From PALSA-1316 sp964499365 (lineage in GTDB: Bacteria > Nitrospirota > Thermodesulfovibrionia > Thermodesulfovibrionales > UBA6898), in assembly GCA_964499365.1 (NCBI GenBank), contig CAZCKU010000011.1:1-64000 (forward strand): a DNA stretch of 64,000 nucleotides. Reading direction: 5' to 3'. Of the stretch, positions 1-8,891 are shown one piece after another. Under the pieces are notes generated by a model, which saw only the letters and a list, made by a program, of their open reading frames with translations, made no database searches and was not told where the DNA came from. Position 1 is the first letter of the stretch; every line of letters begins with the position of its first letter. The position numbers and the translations under genes were made by a program.

Positions 1-39
1 AAGAAACATTGAAATGCATTGCAGGTACAATGTCAATAG

Positions 40-53
40 TCAAGCCTGACCCC
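40..53. repeat. Copy 1 of a 14-bp dispersed motif
   Basis: The 14 bases TCAAGCCTGACCCC occur here and again, identical, at 22547-22560. From memory, this motif (reverse complement GGGGTCAGGCTTGA) is common at the edges of REP/Y1-transposase-associated elements in environmental genomes. No transposase is present in this window, so only the repeat itself is supported. The rest of positions 1-197 shows no convincing gene. Confidence 0.45.
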
Positions 54-197
54 ATGTCTTCAGGATGGACTTGTACTATGAGATCCTCGGCAGGATTCCG
101 GACAAGGCGGAATGACAAACGAGGATATTGATTACCCACAGGAATCCCTGAAGAGTCATTTGACAAATATTATCGGGGTCATTGCTGAACCTGGATA

Positions 198-1364
198 TCA
201 TAATTCCAGTTGTATTCCATTGATAGCCTTCACTTCTTTCCCTATTGAATAATCTTTTTTGACCCGACAGACGACATATTGCTTCAATACGGAGTTTTCG
301 CCGTAATAGTTCCTGAAATAATTAAAGCCCTTTGCAGCATCAGGGGTTGGTGCACCGGTCAATTTAGCCTCAAGCGCGATGAACTGACCGCCTTTTTCAA
401 TAATGAAATCGACCTCCCTGCCGTCTTTGGTTCGCCAGTAGTAAAGAGGCGGATTATTGATTCCCCGGGAAAGCAGGTGGCGTTGTATCTGACTAAAAGC
501 ATAGGTCTCCCATAGAGCCCCTGCCATAGGAGAGTTGGCTATGTCCTGCCAGGTATACAGTCCCATCAGGTTGGCGGCAAGTCCCGTGTCAAGAAAATAG
601 AGTTTTGGTGACTTAACAAGCCTTTTGCCGATGCTTCTGTGGTAGGGCTCAAGCAGGTGGATCATATGCGATGCCTCAAGCACCGAAATCCATGCCTTTA
701 TGGTATTGGGAGCTACCCCAACATCTCTCGCAAGATCGGCAAAGGACAGGGTTTGTGCCGTGCGGATTGCTGCAGCCCGAAGAAAGCGGTTGAAGTCACG
801 CAAGCTGCCGACCTGCATGATATTGCGGACATCCCTCTCAAGGTAAGTTGCTATATATGAAGGATACCAATGCTGTCGATTAATATCCTTGTCGGCGTAC
901 AGCGCCGGGAACCCGCCGGTGCTTATGTAATCCTCAACGGAAGAAAGCCTTTTCCCCCTGTTCAGTTCGTGAGCTGACAAGGGCTGCAGATTGATTATTC
1001 CGCAGCGTCCAGCCAGGCTTTCTGAGAGATTCTGCATGAGCGGAAAGCTCTGAGAGCCAGTGATGAAGAACTGTCCTTTCCTCTTTGCCCTATCAACGGT
1101 TAGTTTGATATGTCTGAACAGGTCCGGTGCATACTGCGCCTCATCTATTATGGCTGGAAGTTTCAGGGCATCTATGAAATCCTGAGGCGCATGTATCGCT
1201 TCTGCTGCCTTTGCAGGGTCATCCAACGTGACATACGAAAAATCAGGGAAAAGGTGGGATAAGATGCTGGTTTTTCCAACCTGACGGGCACCGGTGACGA
1301 AGACTACCGGAAAGTGCTTCCCGAGTTCTCTAATCAGATCCTCTGAGTCTCTCTTTATCCACAT
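198..1364 (-). CDS. AAA ATPase with DUF4143 C-terminal domain
   Basis: This is an AAA_14-type ATPase followed by a DUF4143 domain, 388 residues, a normal length for the family. With the ATG at 1364 the protein starts MWIKRD, matching the usual family N-terminus. An upstream TTG at 1379 would add only five residues. Walker A (GARQVGKT) lies near residues 25-32 and the Walker B DEAQ near 74-77. The C-terminal part has the PDxxK-like stretch YYWRTKDGREVDFIIE typical of DUF4143, a fold related to restriction-type nucleases. The cellular role of these proteins is unknown. They are frequent in accessory regions and are often single genes, as here. Confidence 0.85.
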   Translation of the reverse strand: MWIKRDSEDLIRELGKHFPVVFVTGARQVGKTSILSHLFPDFSYVTLDDPAKAAEAIHAPQDFIDALKLPAIIDEAQYAPDLFRHIKLTVDRAKRKGQFFITGSQSFPLMQNLSESLAGRCGIINLQPLSAHELNRGKRLSSVEDYISTGGFPALYADKDINRQHWYPSYIATYLERDVRNIMQVGSLRDFNRFLRAAAIRTAQTLSFADLARDVGVAPNTIKAWISVLEASHMIHLLEPYHRSIGKRLVKSPKLYFLDTGLAANLMGLYTWQDIANSPMAGALWETYAFSQIQRHLLSRGINNPPLYYWRTKDGREVDFIIEKGGQFIALEAKLTGAPTPDAAKGFNYFRNYYGENSVLKQYVVCRVKKDYSIGKEVKAINGIQLEL

Positions 1365-1454
1365 GCGGATATTATGCAACTGAAATGCAGAATTGTCCAG
1401 TACATGTTTTGTATCCCGAAGGTTTCACCCCAAATGGCGCTCAACAATAATGAA

Positions 1455-1479
1455 GGCGGACAGGGTATCCCTGTCCGCC
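1455..1479 (-). terminator. Hairpin downstream of the S74 surface protein gene
   Basis: A perfect 11-bp inverted repeat (GGCGGACAGGG / CCCTGTCCGCC) with a TAT loop lies 16 bases past the stop codon of the leftward gene at 1496-2479. On the minus strand a short T-rich run (TCATTATTGTTG) follows. The position fits an intrinsic terminator, although the T tract is interrupted. Confidence 0.6.
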
Positions 1480-1495
1480 TCCCGATATAAACGGT

Positions 1496-2479
1496 TTACT
1501 GCGCGGCCACGGGTTTCCCTGAGCTCTCGAGCACTGCCAGCCGGCTTGAGATGTCAAGAACTGCCCTGGTCATGATTTGGAGCTCTCTATCTTTTTCCTG
1601 AATCACTCTTTCCTGATCCCGGACAATCTGATAGAGGCCCTGTATGGCGGCAAGGGATATCCCGTCAGCGTCAGAGCTGTTGATATAGCGCTCGTCTTCG
1701 CCGAGGCCAAAGGCAGCATGGAAATCCTGTGCCGTCGGGCCGATATGTCTGGTTGCGGAGGGTTGGCTCCTGAGGTTCCATTTCTTTACCGGAACGCCTG
1801 CCAGCTTCTCAAGAATCTTTCTGGGATCTACGCTCTCAAAATTCTCTTTTGCATTTACGTCACTCAGGCTGCTCCAGGAACCTCCGCCTGCAGCCAGCTG
1901 CACGCCGGTCGCTGCGCCCCCGGAAGGGTTTGTTCTGAAAACGGCGCCTCCGGAAGCCCGGACATAGAAACTGTTTGCTACTGAGTTAGGGAAGGCTGCC
2001 ATGTCGCAGTTGCTGTCTGCCCACATGAAAGAGCCGTCAGCTGCTGCAGTGGCAGTGCAACCTGCCGCAAAGCTGTAGTTTCCCGACGCTGTGTTGGCGG
2101 TGCCGCCGGCAACGGTCGCGTCTGTGCCGGACGCTGTATTCCCTTTTCCGCCAGAGACAACCGAGGCATTGCCGGATGCTGTATTTAGATATCCACCGGA
2201 AACCGTTCCAAAGTGTGCAGCTACCGTATTGGGATACAGATTATCAAAAAAGCCCGGGTCTACTTCTCTTGCCCCGCCTCCGCTGATTGTTGCACCGACA
2301 ATACCGGCAGCAACGCTCGGTTGATAGCCGGCGACAATATTTGAGGAATAGAACGTGGAGTCCGTACCCCCATTGTAATAAGAGCCATCAGAATAAATGG
2401 TCAATTCAGCTGAGGCCGCACCAATTGATACGGTGAGCATTCCGATGATATTTACGACCGCAAGAAATAGCTGTTTCAT
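1496..2479 (-). CDS. Secreted YadA-head-like protein with C-terminal S74 intramolecular chaperone
   Basis: This is a predicted secreted or surface protein. It has a signal peptide (MKQLFLAVVNIIGML... ending ASA), then short repeats of the type NTASGN.S.VSGG near residues 100-150 that match trimeric autotransporter heads. After these comes a C-terminal S74 (endosialidase-type) chaperone domain beginning at LSDVNAKENFE, and then a coiled coil. In the S74 family the chaperone trimerises the protein and then cuts itself off just before a conserved Ser-Asp, which is present here. The ATG at 2491 overlaps the Shine-Dalgarno sequence GGAGG. The start at 2479, 6 bases after that SD, is therefore preferred. 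No membrane anchor domain is visible. Confidence 0.8.
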   Translation of the reverse strand: MKQLFLAVVNIIGMLTVSIGAASAELTIYSDGSYYNGGTDSTFYSSNIVAGYQPSVAAGIVGATISGGGAREVDPGFFDNLYPNTVAAHFGTVSGGYLNTASGNASVVSGGKGNTASGTDATVAGGTANTASGNYSFAAGCTATAAADGSFMWADSNCDMAAFPNSVANSFYVRASGGAVFRTNPSGGAATGVQLAAGGGSWSSLSDVNAKENFESVDPRKILEKLAGVPVKKWNLRSQPSATRHIGPTAQDFHAAFGLGEDERYINSSDADGISLAAIQGLYQIVRDQERVIQEKDRELQIMTRAVLDISSRLAVLESSGKPVAAQ

Positions 2480-2664
2480 ATCCACCTCCATGGAATCAGA
2501 ATAATCATGTAATATCAGAAGCTGAGATTTAAGTCAATATGATCCCTACGCGAGGGCGGTGTGGACGGAATGCAGAATCGGCAGACGAACAAAGGGGACA
2601 GGCTACTTTAATGGGACGTAAAGGGGGAAGCGGGAGATGCCTGGGATGACAGCTTCTCTGCTTT

Positions 2665-3645
2665 TTACCGGGGGCTGCAACGGATATCAGGGGCATTGAG
2701 GTCTCCGGAGTGATAATAGCCGTGAGCCGGGCAGCCGCCGGTGCAGGCATTTCTGTTACCGCAGTCTGACACGGTGCAGAGGTTGCCGGTGAACGTCCTG
2801 AAGTAGTCCAGCCGTTCGTCCGACATGATCAGCGGCAGGGGGTCGGAAAAGATATTCCCGAGCCTGAACTCGGGGAGGCCCTGAAACAGGTTGCAGGGCA
2901 GGACAGAGCCGTCGGGCATCACCGCGATTTTCTTTGAACCCCCTGTGCACCGTACGTTCAATGCTGCGGCCGCCCCATTGAAGCAGGAAGCGGTTACCCG
3001 TCCGATGTCCATATCCCCGTTGTCTTCGATAAGCCTGCGTGTTAGCTTCATATATTCCTGATAGCCGAAGACCCTTTCGCCGGCAGCTGCGTTTCGCGAA
3101 ATATGGTCCATATGGATAAGGAAGTATCTCCGGACGCCCAACTGCCTGACCAAATCGATTATCAGCTGTAAATCGTCAATCGTATCACTATTCACCACGG
3201 TCTTCACCAGTGGATTGAGTCCGGCATGCAGCAGCCACTTCAGACTGTCGACAGCCGCAGGAAAGTGGCGGGAACCGGTAGCGCGGTGATGGCTATCCCC
3301 GCTGCTGCCCTCGAGCGAGATGCCGAGTGTCAACAGTTCCGTCCGTATGCCGGCAAGATTTTTCAGTGCCGGCAGAAGGCTGCCGTTGGTGCTGATATTG
3401 ACCGCGATCTTCTGATTGACGGCCTCCCGGATGAAGTCCGGCATCCAGGGGAGCAGGAAGGGTTCCCCTCCCATGATATCGAGCTCCCGGATGCCATGGG
3501 ACGCCATCGTGCCGAGAAGTTTCGATGCATCCCCGCGCGAAAGATCACTTCCCATGCTGCCGGTATCGTTGAAACAGAAGGCGCAGCGCTGGTTGCACCG
3601 GAGGGTGGGGTAAAGCTGGATATATTCGGGGATCGGGATGAGCAC
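2665..3645 (-). CDS. Radical SAM protein with SPASM-type C-terminus
   Basis: This is a radical SAM enzyme. The cluster motif CX3CX2C is at Cys17, Cys21 and Cys24, and GGEPF follows near residue 60. The C-terminal part carries further cysteines (CNLFQG, then CTVSDCGNRNACTGGC) expected for a SPASM or twitch domain binding auxiliary Fe-S clusters. Such enzymes often mature peptides or proteins, but no small precursor peptide is seen nearby, so the substrate is unknown. The start is a GTG with a weak ribosome binding site. The adjacent downstream gene is the S74 surface protein, transcribed in the same direction after a 185-bp gap. A functional link is not evident. Confidence 0.75.
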   Translation of the reverse strand: MLIPIPEYIQLYPTLRCNQRCAFCFNDTGSMGSDLSRGDASKLLGTMASHGIRELDIMGGEPFLLPWMPDFIREAVNQKIAVNISTNGSLLPALKNLAGIRTELLTLGISLEGSSGDSHHRATGSRHFPAAVDSLKWLLHAGLNPLVKTVVNSDTIDDLQLIIDLVRQLGVRRYFLIHMDHISRNAAAGERVFGYQEYMKLTRRLIEDNGDMDIGRVTASCFNGAAAALNVRCTGGSKKIAVMPDGSVLPCNLFQGLPEFRLGNIFSDPLPLIMSDERLDYFRTFTGNLCTVSDCGNRNACTGGCPAHGYYHSGDLNAPDIRCSPR

Positions 3646-3704
3646 CTGCTATGAATGAAATGGCCCAATAATAGAAGCCGGAAGGTTTATCAAATCCCTC
3701 CTGC

Positions 3705-3815
3705 CCTCCCTTTTCCAAAGGGAGGAATAATTCCCCTCTTTTTCTCCCCGGCGAACCCGCCTGAGTGCGGGGGCAAAGAGGCCTGCCTGCCCGTCAGGCA
3801 GGGGCGAGGGGAATT
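3705..3815. repeat. Nested palindromic intergenic element
   Basis: Three inverted repeats lie together in the gap between the radical SAM and flavoprotein genes. A 9-bp stem with 3-base loop sits at 3705-3725 (CCTCCCTTT/AAAGGGAGG). A 10-bp pair AATTCCCCTC (3729-3738) and GAGGGGAATT (3806-3815) encloses a third stem at 3782-3802 (CCTGCCTG/CAGGCAGG). Related CCTGCCTGCC words recur at about 17581 and 22439. This looks like a non-coding dispersed palindromic repeat, not a terminator alone. Confidence 0.6.
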
Positions 3816-3857
3816 TCAAGGTTCAATCCATGTACGGTTATCCGATGCCAAAGCATT

Positions 3858-4430
3858 TCAGCTGCTGACCAGTGTCTTGCCGGCCTCGAAGGCCTCCTGC
3901 AGGGCGGTGGGGTGCTCCTGAATCGCACCTTTGGCGTCGACTCCCAGGAACCCGAGGACCTTATGCTCCTTAACGCTGATCGTCCTGAAGAAGGCCTTGG
4001 CAGAGGCATCGCCGCATTCTATGCCGACCTCCTTCTTCATGCCGCCGACAAGCAGCAGCAGGCCCTTCCGTCCGTGCGGTCCTTCGGGAAGGGGTCTCTT
4101 GAGGAGGTATTTTTCGCACCAGAAACTCTGGCAGCGGTCGATCAGGATCTTCGACTGTGCGCTTAACGCGAAGAAAAAGATCGGCGAGGCCAGGATGATC
4201 CGGTCGGCAGTCCTGATCTCATCATACAATGCGTTCATGTCATCATCGAGGATGCAGATACCGGACTGCTCGCACCCCCCGCAGTCCTGACAGGGCCGAA
4301 TCTTCATCAGGTTCAGCCTGAAGGTCGTGACCGTTTCACCCGCCGACTCAATGCCCCTGATCGCCTCGTTCAGCAGAAGTTCCGTGTTCCCGTCTTTTCT
4401 CGGGCTGCCGAGAAATGCGATGGTCTTCAC
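3858..4430 (-). CDS. Flavodoxin-fold NAD(P)H-dependent FMN reductase / iron-sulfur flavoprotein-like
   Basis: This 190-residue protein belongs to the NADPH-dependent FMN reductase superfamily. The N-terminal phosphate-binding loop GSPRKDGNTELLL is at residues 8-20. A CQDCGGCEQSGIC cysteine cluster near residues 47-59 resembles the compact 4Fe-4S motif of iron-sulfur flavoproteins. The ASPIFFFALSAQ stretch is the usual flavin-contacting segment. It starts at a GTG only six bases after the stop of the upstream ferritin-like gene, so the two are probably co-transcribed. That pairing suggests a role in oxidative stress or in supplying electrons for iron or peroxide chemistry. The substrate is not known. 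Confidence 0.82.
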   Translation of the reverse strand: MKTIAFLGSPRKDGNTELLLNEAIRGIESAGETVTTFRLNLMKIRPCQDCGGCEQSGICILDDDMNALYDEIRTADRIILASPIFFFALSAQSKILIDRCQSFWCEKYLLKRPLPEGPHGRKGLLLLVGGMKKEVGIECGDASAKAFFRTISVKEHKVLGFLGVDAKGAIQEHPTALQEAFEAGKTLVSS

Positions 4431-4436
4431 CCGTAT

Positions 4437-4925
4437 CTATCCTTCGATGATGCCCCGCTCCTCATACATGTACCAGTTGCCGGTATTGTCGAGAAACGTG
4501 TAGGTCTCATTCAGGATCGAGAAGTGGTCATTCTCCTCCACCGCCATGCGTTCAAAAAGCTCCTTCTCTTTTGGGTCCGCAGCCTTTGCGGCTGCCTCCC
4601 TGTAGTAGTCAAAGCCGTCTTTTTCCATATGCATCGCGATCTTTATCGCCTCTAGCTCATTTTCCAGGGCCTTGACCCTCTGCATCATCGCATCCTTCTG
4701 ATCGCTGAAGACCGTCCTGATCGTGTCTTTCGGCCGAACGAACTCGAAATGAATGTCCATGCCCCTGAATATCTCGTTGAGCATTCTCAGATGGCGCGTC
4801 TCATCCTTTACAAACCCCTTGAACATCTCTTTGCCGAAGGGGTGGGTTGTTCTGTTTGCTGCCTCGCCATAGAACGCGATTGCATCTGTCTCCATCTTGA
4901 TGGCCGTCTCAATTGCCTCTTTCAT
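4437..4925 (-). CDS. Rubrerythrin-like ferritin-family di-iron protein
   Basis: This 162-residue four-helix protein has two repeated ExxH-type motifs, DETRHLRML near residues 41-49 and VEENDHFSIL near 129-138. Additional glutamates lie in the first and third helices (EAANRT, MEKDGFDYYRE), which together form a di-iron site. It lacks the C-terminal rubredoxin domain of classical rubrerythrin, so it is the short ferritin-like form. An excellent ribosome binding site (AGGGGG) precedes the ATG. It is first in a two-gene unit with the flavoprotein just downstream. Peroxide reduction or iron handling is a reasonable inference. Confidence 0.8.
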   Translation of the reverse strand: MKEAIETAIKMETDAIAFYGEAANRTTHPFGKEMFKGFVKDETRHLRMLNEIFRGMDIHFEFVRPKDTIRTVFSDQKDAMMQRVKALENELEAIKIAMHMEKDGFDYYREAAAKAADPKEKELFERMAVEENDHFSILNETYTFLDNTGNWYMYEERGIIEG

Positions 4926-5147
4926 CGCTATACCCCCTGAAATTTGAATTGTTTTTATTATATCAGAACAGGATTAACGCGACCACCACGGATTATGGGA
5001 CCGGTTGCCGCCGCCCCATGCAGCCGTCTTTCCTCTTTAGCGGCAGGGGCAGCGTTTCGGAATCCTGCCATGCCTCCGCACTGCTGAATTTTCAAGTCAG
5101 GAGGCTGGTGTGATAATATACATGACTTTTTTTACGAGGAGGAATTT

Positions 5148-6233
5148 ATGTCAAAGACCTATCATATAGCCGTGATCCCGGGAGACGGGACCGGGCCGGA
5201 GGTGGTTGCCGAAGGCATCAAGGTGATACAGGCCGCTTCAGCAAAAAACGGGTTCAAGCTCGAATTCACCAATTTCGACTTCGGGGCCGAGCGCTACCTG
5301 AAGACCGGCGAGACCCTGCCGGACAGCGCGATCGGCGAGTTCAGGAAGTTCGACTCTATGTACCTCGGCGCCATCGGCCATCCCGACGTCAAGCCGGGTA
5401 TCCTGGAGACGGGCATCCTTCTGAAGATACGCTTTGCCCTTGACCAGTATATCAACCTCCGTCCGGTGAAGCTTTATCCGAACGTCGAGACACCGCTGAA
5501 GGACAAGGGGCCTGAGCATATCGATTTTGTGGTGATCAGGGAGAATACGGGGGGCATCTATACCGGCCACGGCGGTGCGACGCGTGTCGGCACGCCTGAT
5601 GAGATTGCCACGCAGCTGATGGTCTATGACCGCCGCACCGTGGACCGCTGCCTGAAGTATGCCTTTGAACTGAAGAAGAAGCGCAATGCCGGCAACCCGA
5701 AATATGCTGCCAAGCCGATCACCCTGATCCACAAGAGGAACGTGCTGACCCATTGCGGCGACCTGTGGTACCGGGCCTTCGAAGAGATGGGGGCGCAGCA
5801 GTATCCCGGGCTCAAGCGTGACTATAACCATGTCGATGCCGCGAACATGTGGTTTGTGAAGAACCCCGAGTGGTTCGACGTGGCAGTGACCGAAAACCTT
5901 TTCGGCGATATCATCACCGACCTTGGCGCCATGATCCAGGGGGGACTCGGCGTTGCCTCCGGCGGCAATATCAACCCTGAGGGCGTTTCGATGTTCGAGC
6001 CGATGGGCGGCAGTGCCCCGAAGTATGCCGGCCAGAACGTGATTAACCCCATGGCTGCGATCGGAGCGGCGATGATGATGCTCGATACGCTCGGCGAGAC
6101 AAAGGCCTCGCAGCAGGTTGAGGCGGCCATGATCGAGGTGATGAAGAAGATGAAGAGCCAGGCCGCCGGACATATGGGCATGGGCACAACCGAGGTCGGC
6201 GACAGCATAGCGGATCTGGTGGCGAAGCAGTAG
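5148..6233 (+). CDS. Isocitrate/isopropylmalate dehydrogenase family enzyme (leuB-like)
   Basis: This 361-residue enzyme catalyses NAD(P)-dependent oxidative decarboxylation of a 2-hydroxy acid. It shows the family start IPGDGTGPEV at residues 9-18, the substrate segment with ENTGGIYTG, the catalytic-lysine region with HKRNVL, and the metal-binding signature NLFGDIITDLGA. The final part contains the family motif EPMGGSAPKYAG. Length fits 3-isopropylmalate dehydrogenase, but the family also includes homoisocitrate, tartrate and isocitrate enzymes. No leucine genes flank it, so the substrate is left open. A GAGGAGGAATTT ribosome binding region decides the start. Confidence 0.85.
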   Translation: MSKTYHIAVIPGDGTGPEVVAEGIKVIQAASAKNGFKLEFTNFDFGAERYLKTGETLPDSAIGEFRKFDSMYLGAIGHPDVKPGILETGILLKIRFALDQYINLRPVKLYPNVETPLKDKGPEHIDFVVIRENTGGIYTGHGGATRVGTPDEIATQLMVYDRRTVDRCLKYAFELKKKRNAGNPKYAAKPITLIHKRNVLTHCGDLWYRAFEEMGAQQYPGLKRDYNHVDAANMWFVKNPEWFDVAVTENLFGDIITDLGAMIQGGLGVASGGNINPEGVSMFEPMGGSAPKYAGQNVINPMAAIGAAMMMLDTLGETKASQQVEAAMIEVMKKMKSQAAGHMGMGTTEVGDSIADLVAKQ

Positions 6234-6252
6234 GCTCCTGTTTTTCTGTTAT

Positions 6253-6285
6253 GGTCCTTCCCGGTCAACCTGACCCGGAAGGACC
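6253..6285. terminator. Convergent bidirectional hairpin after the leuB-like gene
   Basis: GGTCCTTCC and GGAAGGACC form a 9-bp stem. It continues, after one C-C mismatch, into GGTCA/TGACC with an ACC loop. CTTTGTTT follows on the plus strand. It ends the rightward dehydrogenase gene and overlaps the last codons of the convergent small gene at 6265-6522, so it may serve both directions. Confidence 0.7.
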
Positions 6286-6522
6286 CTTTGTTTCCGTGTC
6301 CGTCTGTTTCTTTACTGCATCGTCCGCGTCTACGGCTGCCTGACGGTTTTTAAGCCATTCCGCAACAATGCGTTCGGCCTCCAGCCAGTTGCCGAGTTCC
6401 GAGCCGTTGAGATCTCCCTTCTCACGGGCCAGTTCGCCGGCGACCCTTTCGATCTCTTTCTGAACGTCCATGCCGGCCGCAGGACTTCCCTTGGTATCAG
6501 TGATATTCCGTCGTATTGACAT
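6265..6522 (-). CDS. DUF2934-like small protein
   Basis: This is an 85-residue hydrophilic protein. The central part (VAGELAREKGDLNGSELGNW then LEAERIVAEWL) matches the DUF2934 pattern, in which a helix is followed by a WLxAE motif. The family is short, widespread in bacteria and has no known function. The first ATG lacks a clear ribosome binding site. Met18 (6471) is an alternative start that keeps the whole motif. The stop lies inside the terminator shared with the convergent gene. Confidence 0.6.
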   Translation of the reverse strand: MSIRRNITDTKGSPAAGMDVQKEIERVAGELAREKGDLNGSELGNWLEAERIVAEWLKNRQAAVDADDAVKKQTDTETKGPSGSG

Positions 6523-6836
6523 GACACCCGTAGTATGCTCTTTGAACCGTTGCAGGGCAATAAGGTTTCCCCTGATTCTGTATCAGTCCAAATGAAGCCC
6601 TGTGTCAGTTTTATCTGACAGATGAGCTTTCTGCTGACAGAATACAATCATCGATGCTGTACTTCAGGGTGTTTGCCGTTCTCAACCACGAGAGGGGGCC
6701 AGGAGGCGCTGCTTCATCGATCCATCGCGGGGTTCCATCCCGGGGTGTATTTTGCCGTCTCCGATGTAATAAAATAGAAAAGACCAGTGCTTCATGCGGG
6801 TTGCCTGGTATGACCGGACCAATCAAAGAGGAGGAC
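6523..6836. other. Divergent intergenic region with CTGACA repeats
   Basis: This 314-bp gap separates the small leftward gene from the rightward kinase operon. It contains the inverted pair TGTCAG (6603-6608) and CTGACA (6615-6620), and two direct copies of CTGACAGA at 6615-6622 and 6634-6641. These could be binding sites for a regulator of the operon, possibly its own response regulator. No gene is seen. Confidence 0.3.
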
Positions 6837-8891
6837 ATGACGCGCACGCATTCTCCAGCAGAACTCGGCAGGCTTGCCTCTTTTCCCCTGATGAATCCCA
6901 ATCCTGTTCTGGAAGTGGACTTTAAGGGCAGGGTCCGCTTCATGAATCCTGTGGCCCGGAGGCTTTTCCCGGAGCTCGGGTCACCGGGGCGCCAGCACCC
7001 CTTCCTTGCAGGCCTGGCCTCTGTGGTAAGTGCCTGCAGAGCGTCAAAAGACAGCACCTTTACGAGGGAGGTGCGGGTAGGCAGGGCGTGGTATGAACAG
7101 CTGATTTACCTTGTCCCTGACGTCCGTGCCCTCCGCATATATGGGCACGACATAACCCTGCGGAAGCAGACGGAAGAGACCCTGCGGCAACGGGAGATAC
7201 GGCACCGGACGATTCTCCATACCGCCATGGACGGCTTTCTGCTGGTGGACACACAGGGGCGTATCCTGGAGGTCAATGAGACCTACTGCAGGATGAGCGG
7301 CTATAGCGAACAGGAGCTGCTGGCTTTGAGCCTTCCCGATCTGGAGGCCGCCGAGTCGGACGGCGACATCGCTGCCCACATCGAAACGATCATGGTGCAG
7401 GGCGATGATCGTTTCGAGTCCAGGCACCGCCGCAGGGACGGGAGTATGTATGACGTCGAAGTCAGTGTCAAGTACCAGCCTGTCGACGGCGGGCGTTTTG
7501 TTTCCTTCCTGCGCGACATTACTGAAAGAAAGCGGGCAGAGGAAGACCTCATCCGTGCCAAGGAAGACCTCGAGGTGCGCGTACGGGAGCGCACGCAGGA
7601 CCTGATGACGGCAAACGCAAAACTGGCTGCCGAGATTGTAGAGCGCAAAGGAAGAGAACATCACATCCGGGCGACGAATGACCTCCTGAAGCTTTTTACG
7701 CATACCTTCCTGCGTCGCCAGTATCTCGACGAGCTGACCAGACTCCTGCAACAGTGGTGCCCCTGCTCATCCGCAGGCATCCGGCTGGTTGATGAGCAGG
7801 GGGGGATCACCGATGGAGTATACGAGGGTTTCAGCCTGGACTTTATGAAGCGGGAGAATTGTCTCTCGGCGAAAAAGGACTGCTGTATCTGTCCCCGGAT
7901 ACTGGCGGGAAAGCCTGAAGAGTCAGATCTCCCCTATATGACCCCGGGGGGATCTTTTTACTGCAATGATATCTCCCGTCTTGCCGCTGTCAGAAAAAGG
8001 CAGAAGAGCGGGCTGTTCAGGGCTGTTTGTCTGCATCACAAGCACGCATCTCTTGCTGTCATCCCGATCCGCTACAGGGAAAACATGCTCGGGGCGATAC
8101 ATCTTGCTGACACGAGAAAGGGGCATGTTCCCCGCAGTCTCATAGAATTTATTGAGTCAATGGCCCCGCTGATCGGCGAGGCGCTCTACCGGTTCTCGGT
8201 CGAGGAATCCCTGGTGATATCACGCCAGCAGCTCAGGGAGCTTTCGGGTCATCTGCTGGCTGCACGGGAGGAAGAAAGGACCAAGGTGGCCAGGGAGATC
8301 CATGACGAACTCGGCCAGATCCTCACCGCGGCGATGATCGAGCTGTCCGGTATCAGGGGAAAATATAAAAAACAGAAGCCGCTCGTCGGGAGGATACTCT
8401 CGGTCTCCGAGATGCTCGACGGTGCGGTCCGGGACATTCAGCGCATCTGTTCCGAGCTGAGACCGAGGCTTCTCGATCACCTCGGACTGCTGGCGGCGAT
8501 CGAGTGGGAGGCCGGACAGTTTTCAAAGCGCTCCGGGATACGCTGTTCTCTTGATTTGCCGCCGAACCACAGGAAGTTTCCTGCACCGGTGGCGACGTCG
8601 CTCTTTCGGATCTGCCAGGAGGCCCTGACGAATGTGTCCCGACATTCCGGGGCAACCGAGGTTGCTATCCGTCTGGCAGTTGAAGACGGATCTGCGGTTC
8701 TCGAGATAAAGGATAACGGCAGGGGCATCTCGAAGGAGAAGCTGGCCGGAAAGAAATCCTTTGGCATTATGGGGATCCATGAGCGGGCCTATGATCTCGG
8801 TGGTACGGTATCGATTCACGGGACCCGGAGCAAGGGTACCCTTATTACGGTTGTTGTGCCTCTGACCGGCACGAGGGGGATGCATGCTTAG
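6837..8891 (+). CDS. PAS-PAS-GAF sensor histidine kinase (NarL/DegS-type)
   Basis: This 684-residue soluble sensor kinase has no transmembrane segment. It contains a PAS domain near the N-terminus (NPNPVLEVDFKG), a second PAS near residue 120 (MDGFLLVDTQGRILEVN), and a coiled-coil linker. A GAF-like domain from about residue 280 follows, with a cysteine cluster (CLSAKKDCCICPR). A HisKA_3 box carries the phosphorylated histidine in REIHDELGQIL, and an HATPase_c domain ends the protein (CQEALTNVSRHS, DNGRGI). The start at 6837 is chosen for the AGAGGAGGAC ribosome binding site; the frame is open further upstream. The last 8 bases overlap the response regulator gene. The GAF cysteines might hold a redox or metal sensor, which is inference. 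Confidence 0.9.
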   Translation: MTRTHSPAELGRLASFPLMNPNPVLEVDFKGRVRFMNPVARRLFPELGSPGRQHPFLAGLASVVSACRASKDSTFTREVRVGRAWYEQLIYLVPDVRALRIYGHDITLRKQTEETLRQREIRHRTILHTAMDGFLLVDTQGRILEVNETYCRMSGYSEQELLALSLPDLEAAESDGDIAAHIETIMVQGDDRFESRHRRRDGSMYDVEVSVKYQPVDGGRFVSFLRDITERKRAEEDLIRAKEDLEVRVRERTQDLMTANAKLAAEIVERKGREHHIRATNDLLKLFTHTFLRRQYLDELTRLLQQWCPCSSAGIRLVDEQGGITDGVYEGFSLDFMKRENCLSAKKDCCICPRILAGKPEESDLPYMTPGGSFYCNDISRLAAVRKRQKSGLFRAVCLHHKHASLAVIPIRYRENMLGAIHLADTRKGHVPRSLIEFIESMAPLIGEALYRFSVEESLVISRQQLRELSGHLLAAREEERTKVAREIHDELGQILTAAMIELSGIRGKYKKQKPLVGRILSVSEMLDGAVRDIQRICSELRPRLLDHLGLLAAIEWEAGQFSKRSGIRCSLDLPPNHRKFPAPVATSLFRICQEALTNVSRHSGATEVAIRLAVEDGSAVLEIKDNGRGISKEKLAGKKSFGIMGIHERAYDLGGTVSIHGTRSKGTLITVVVPLTGTRGMHA

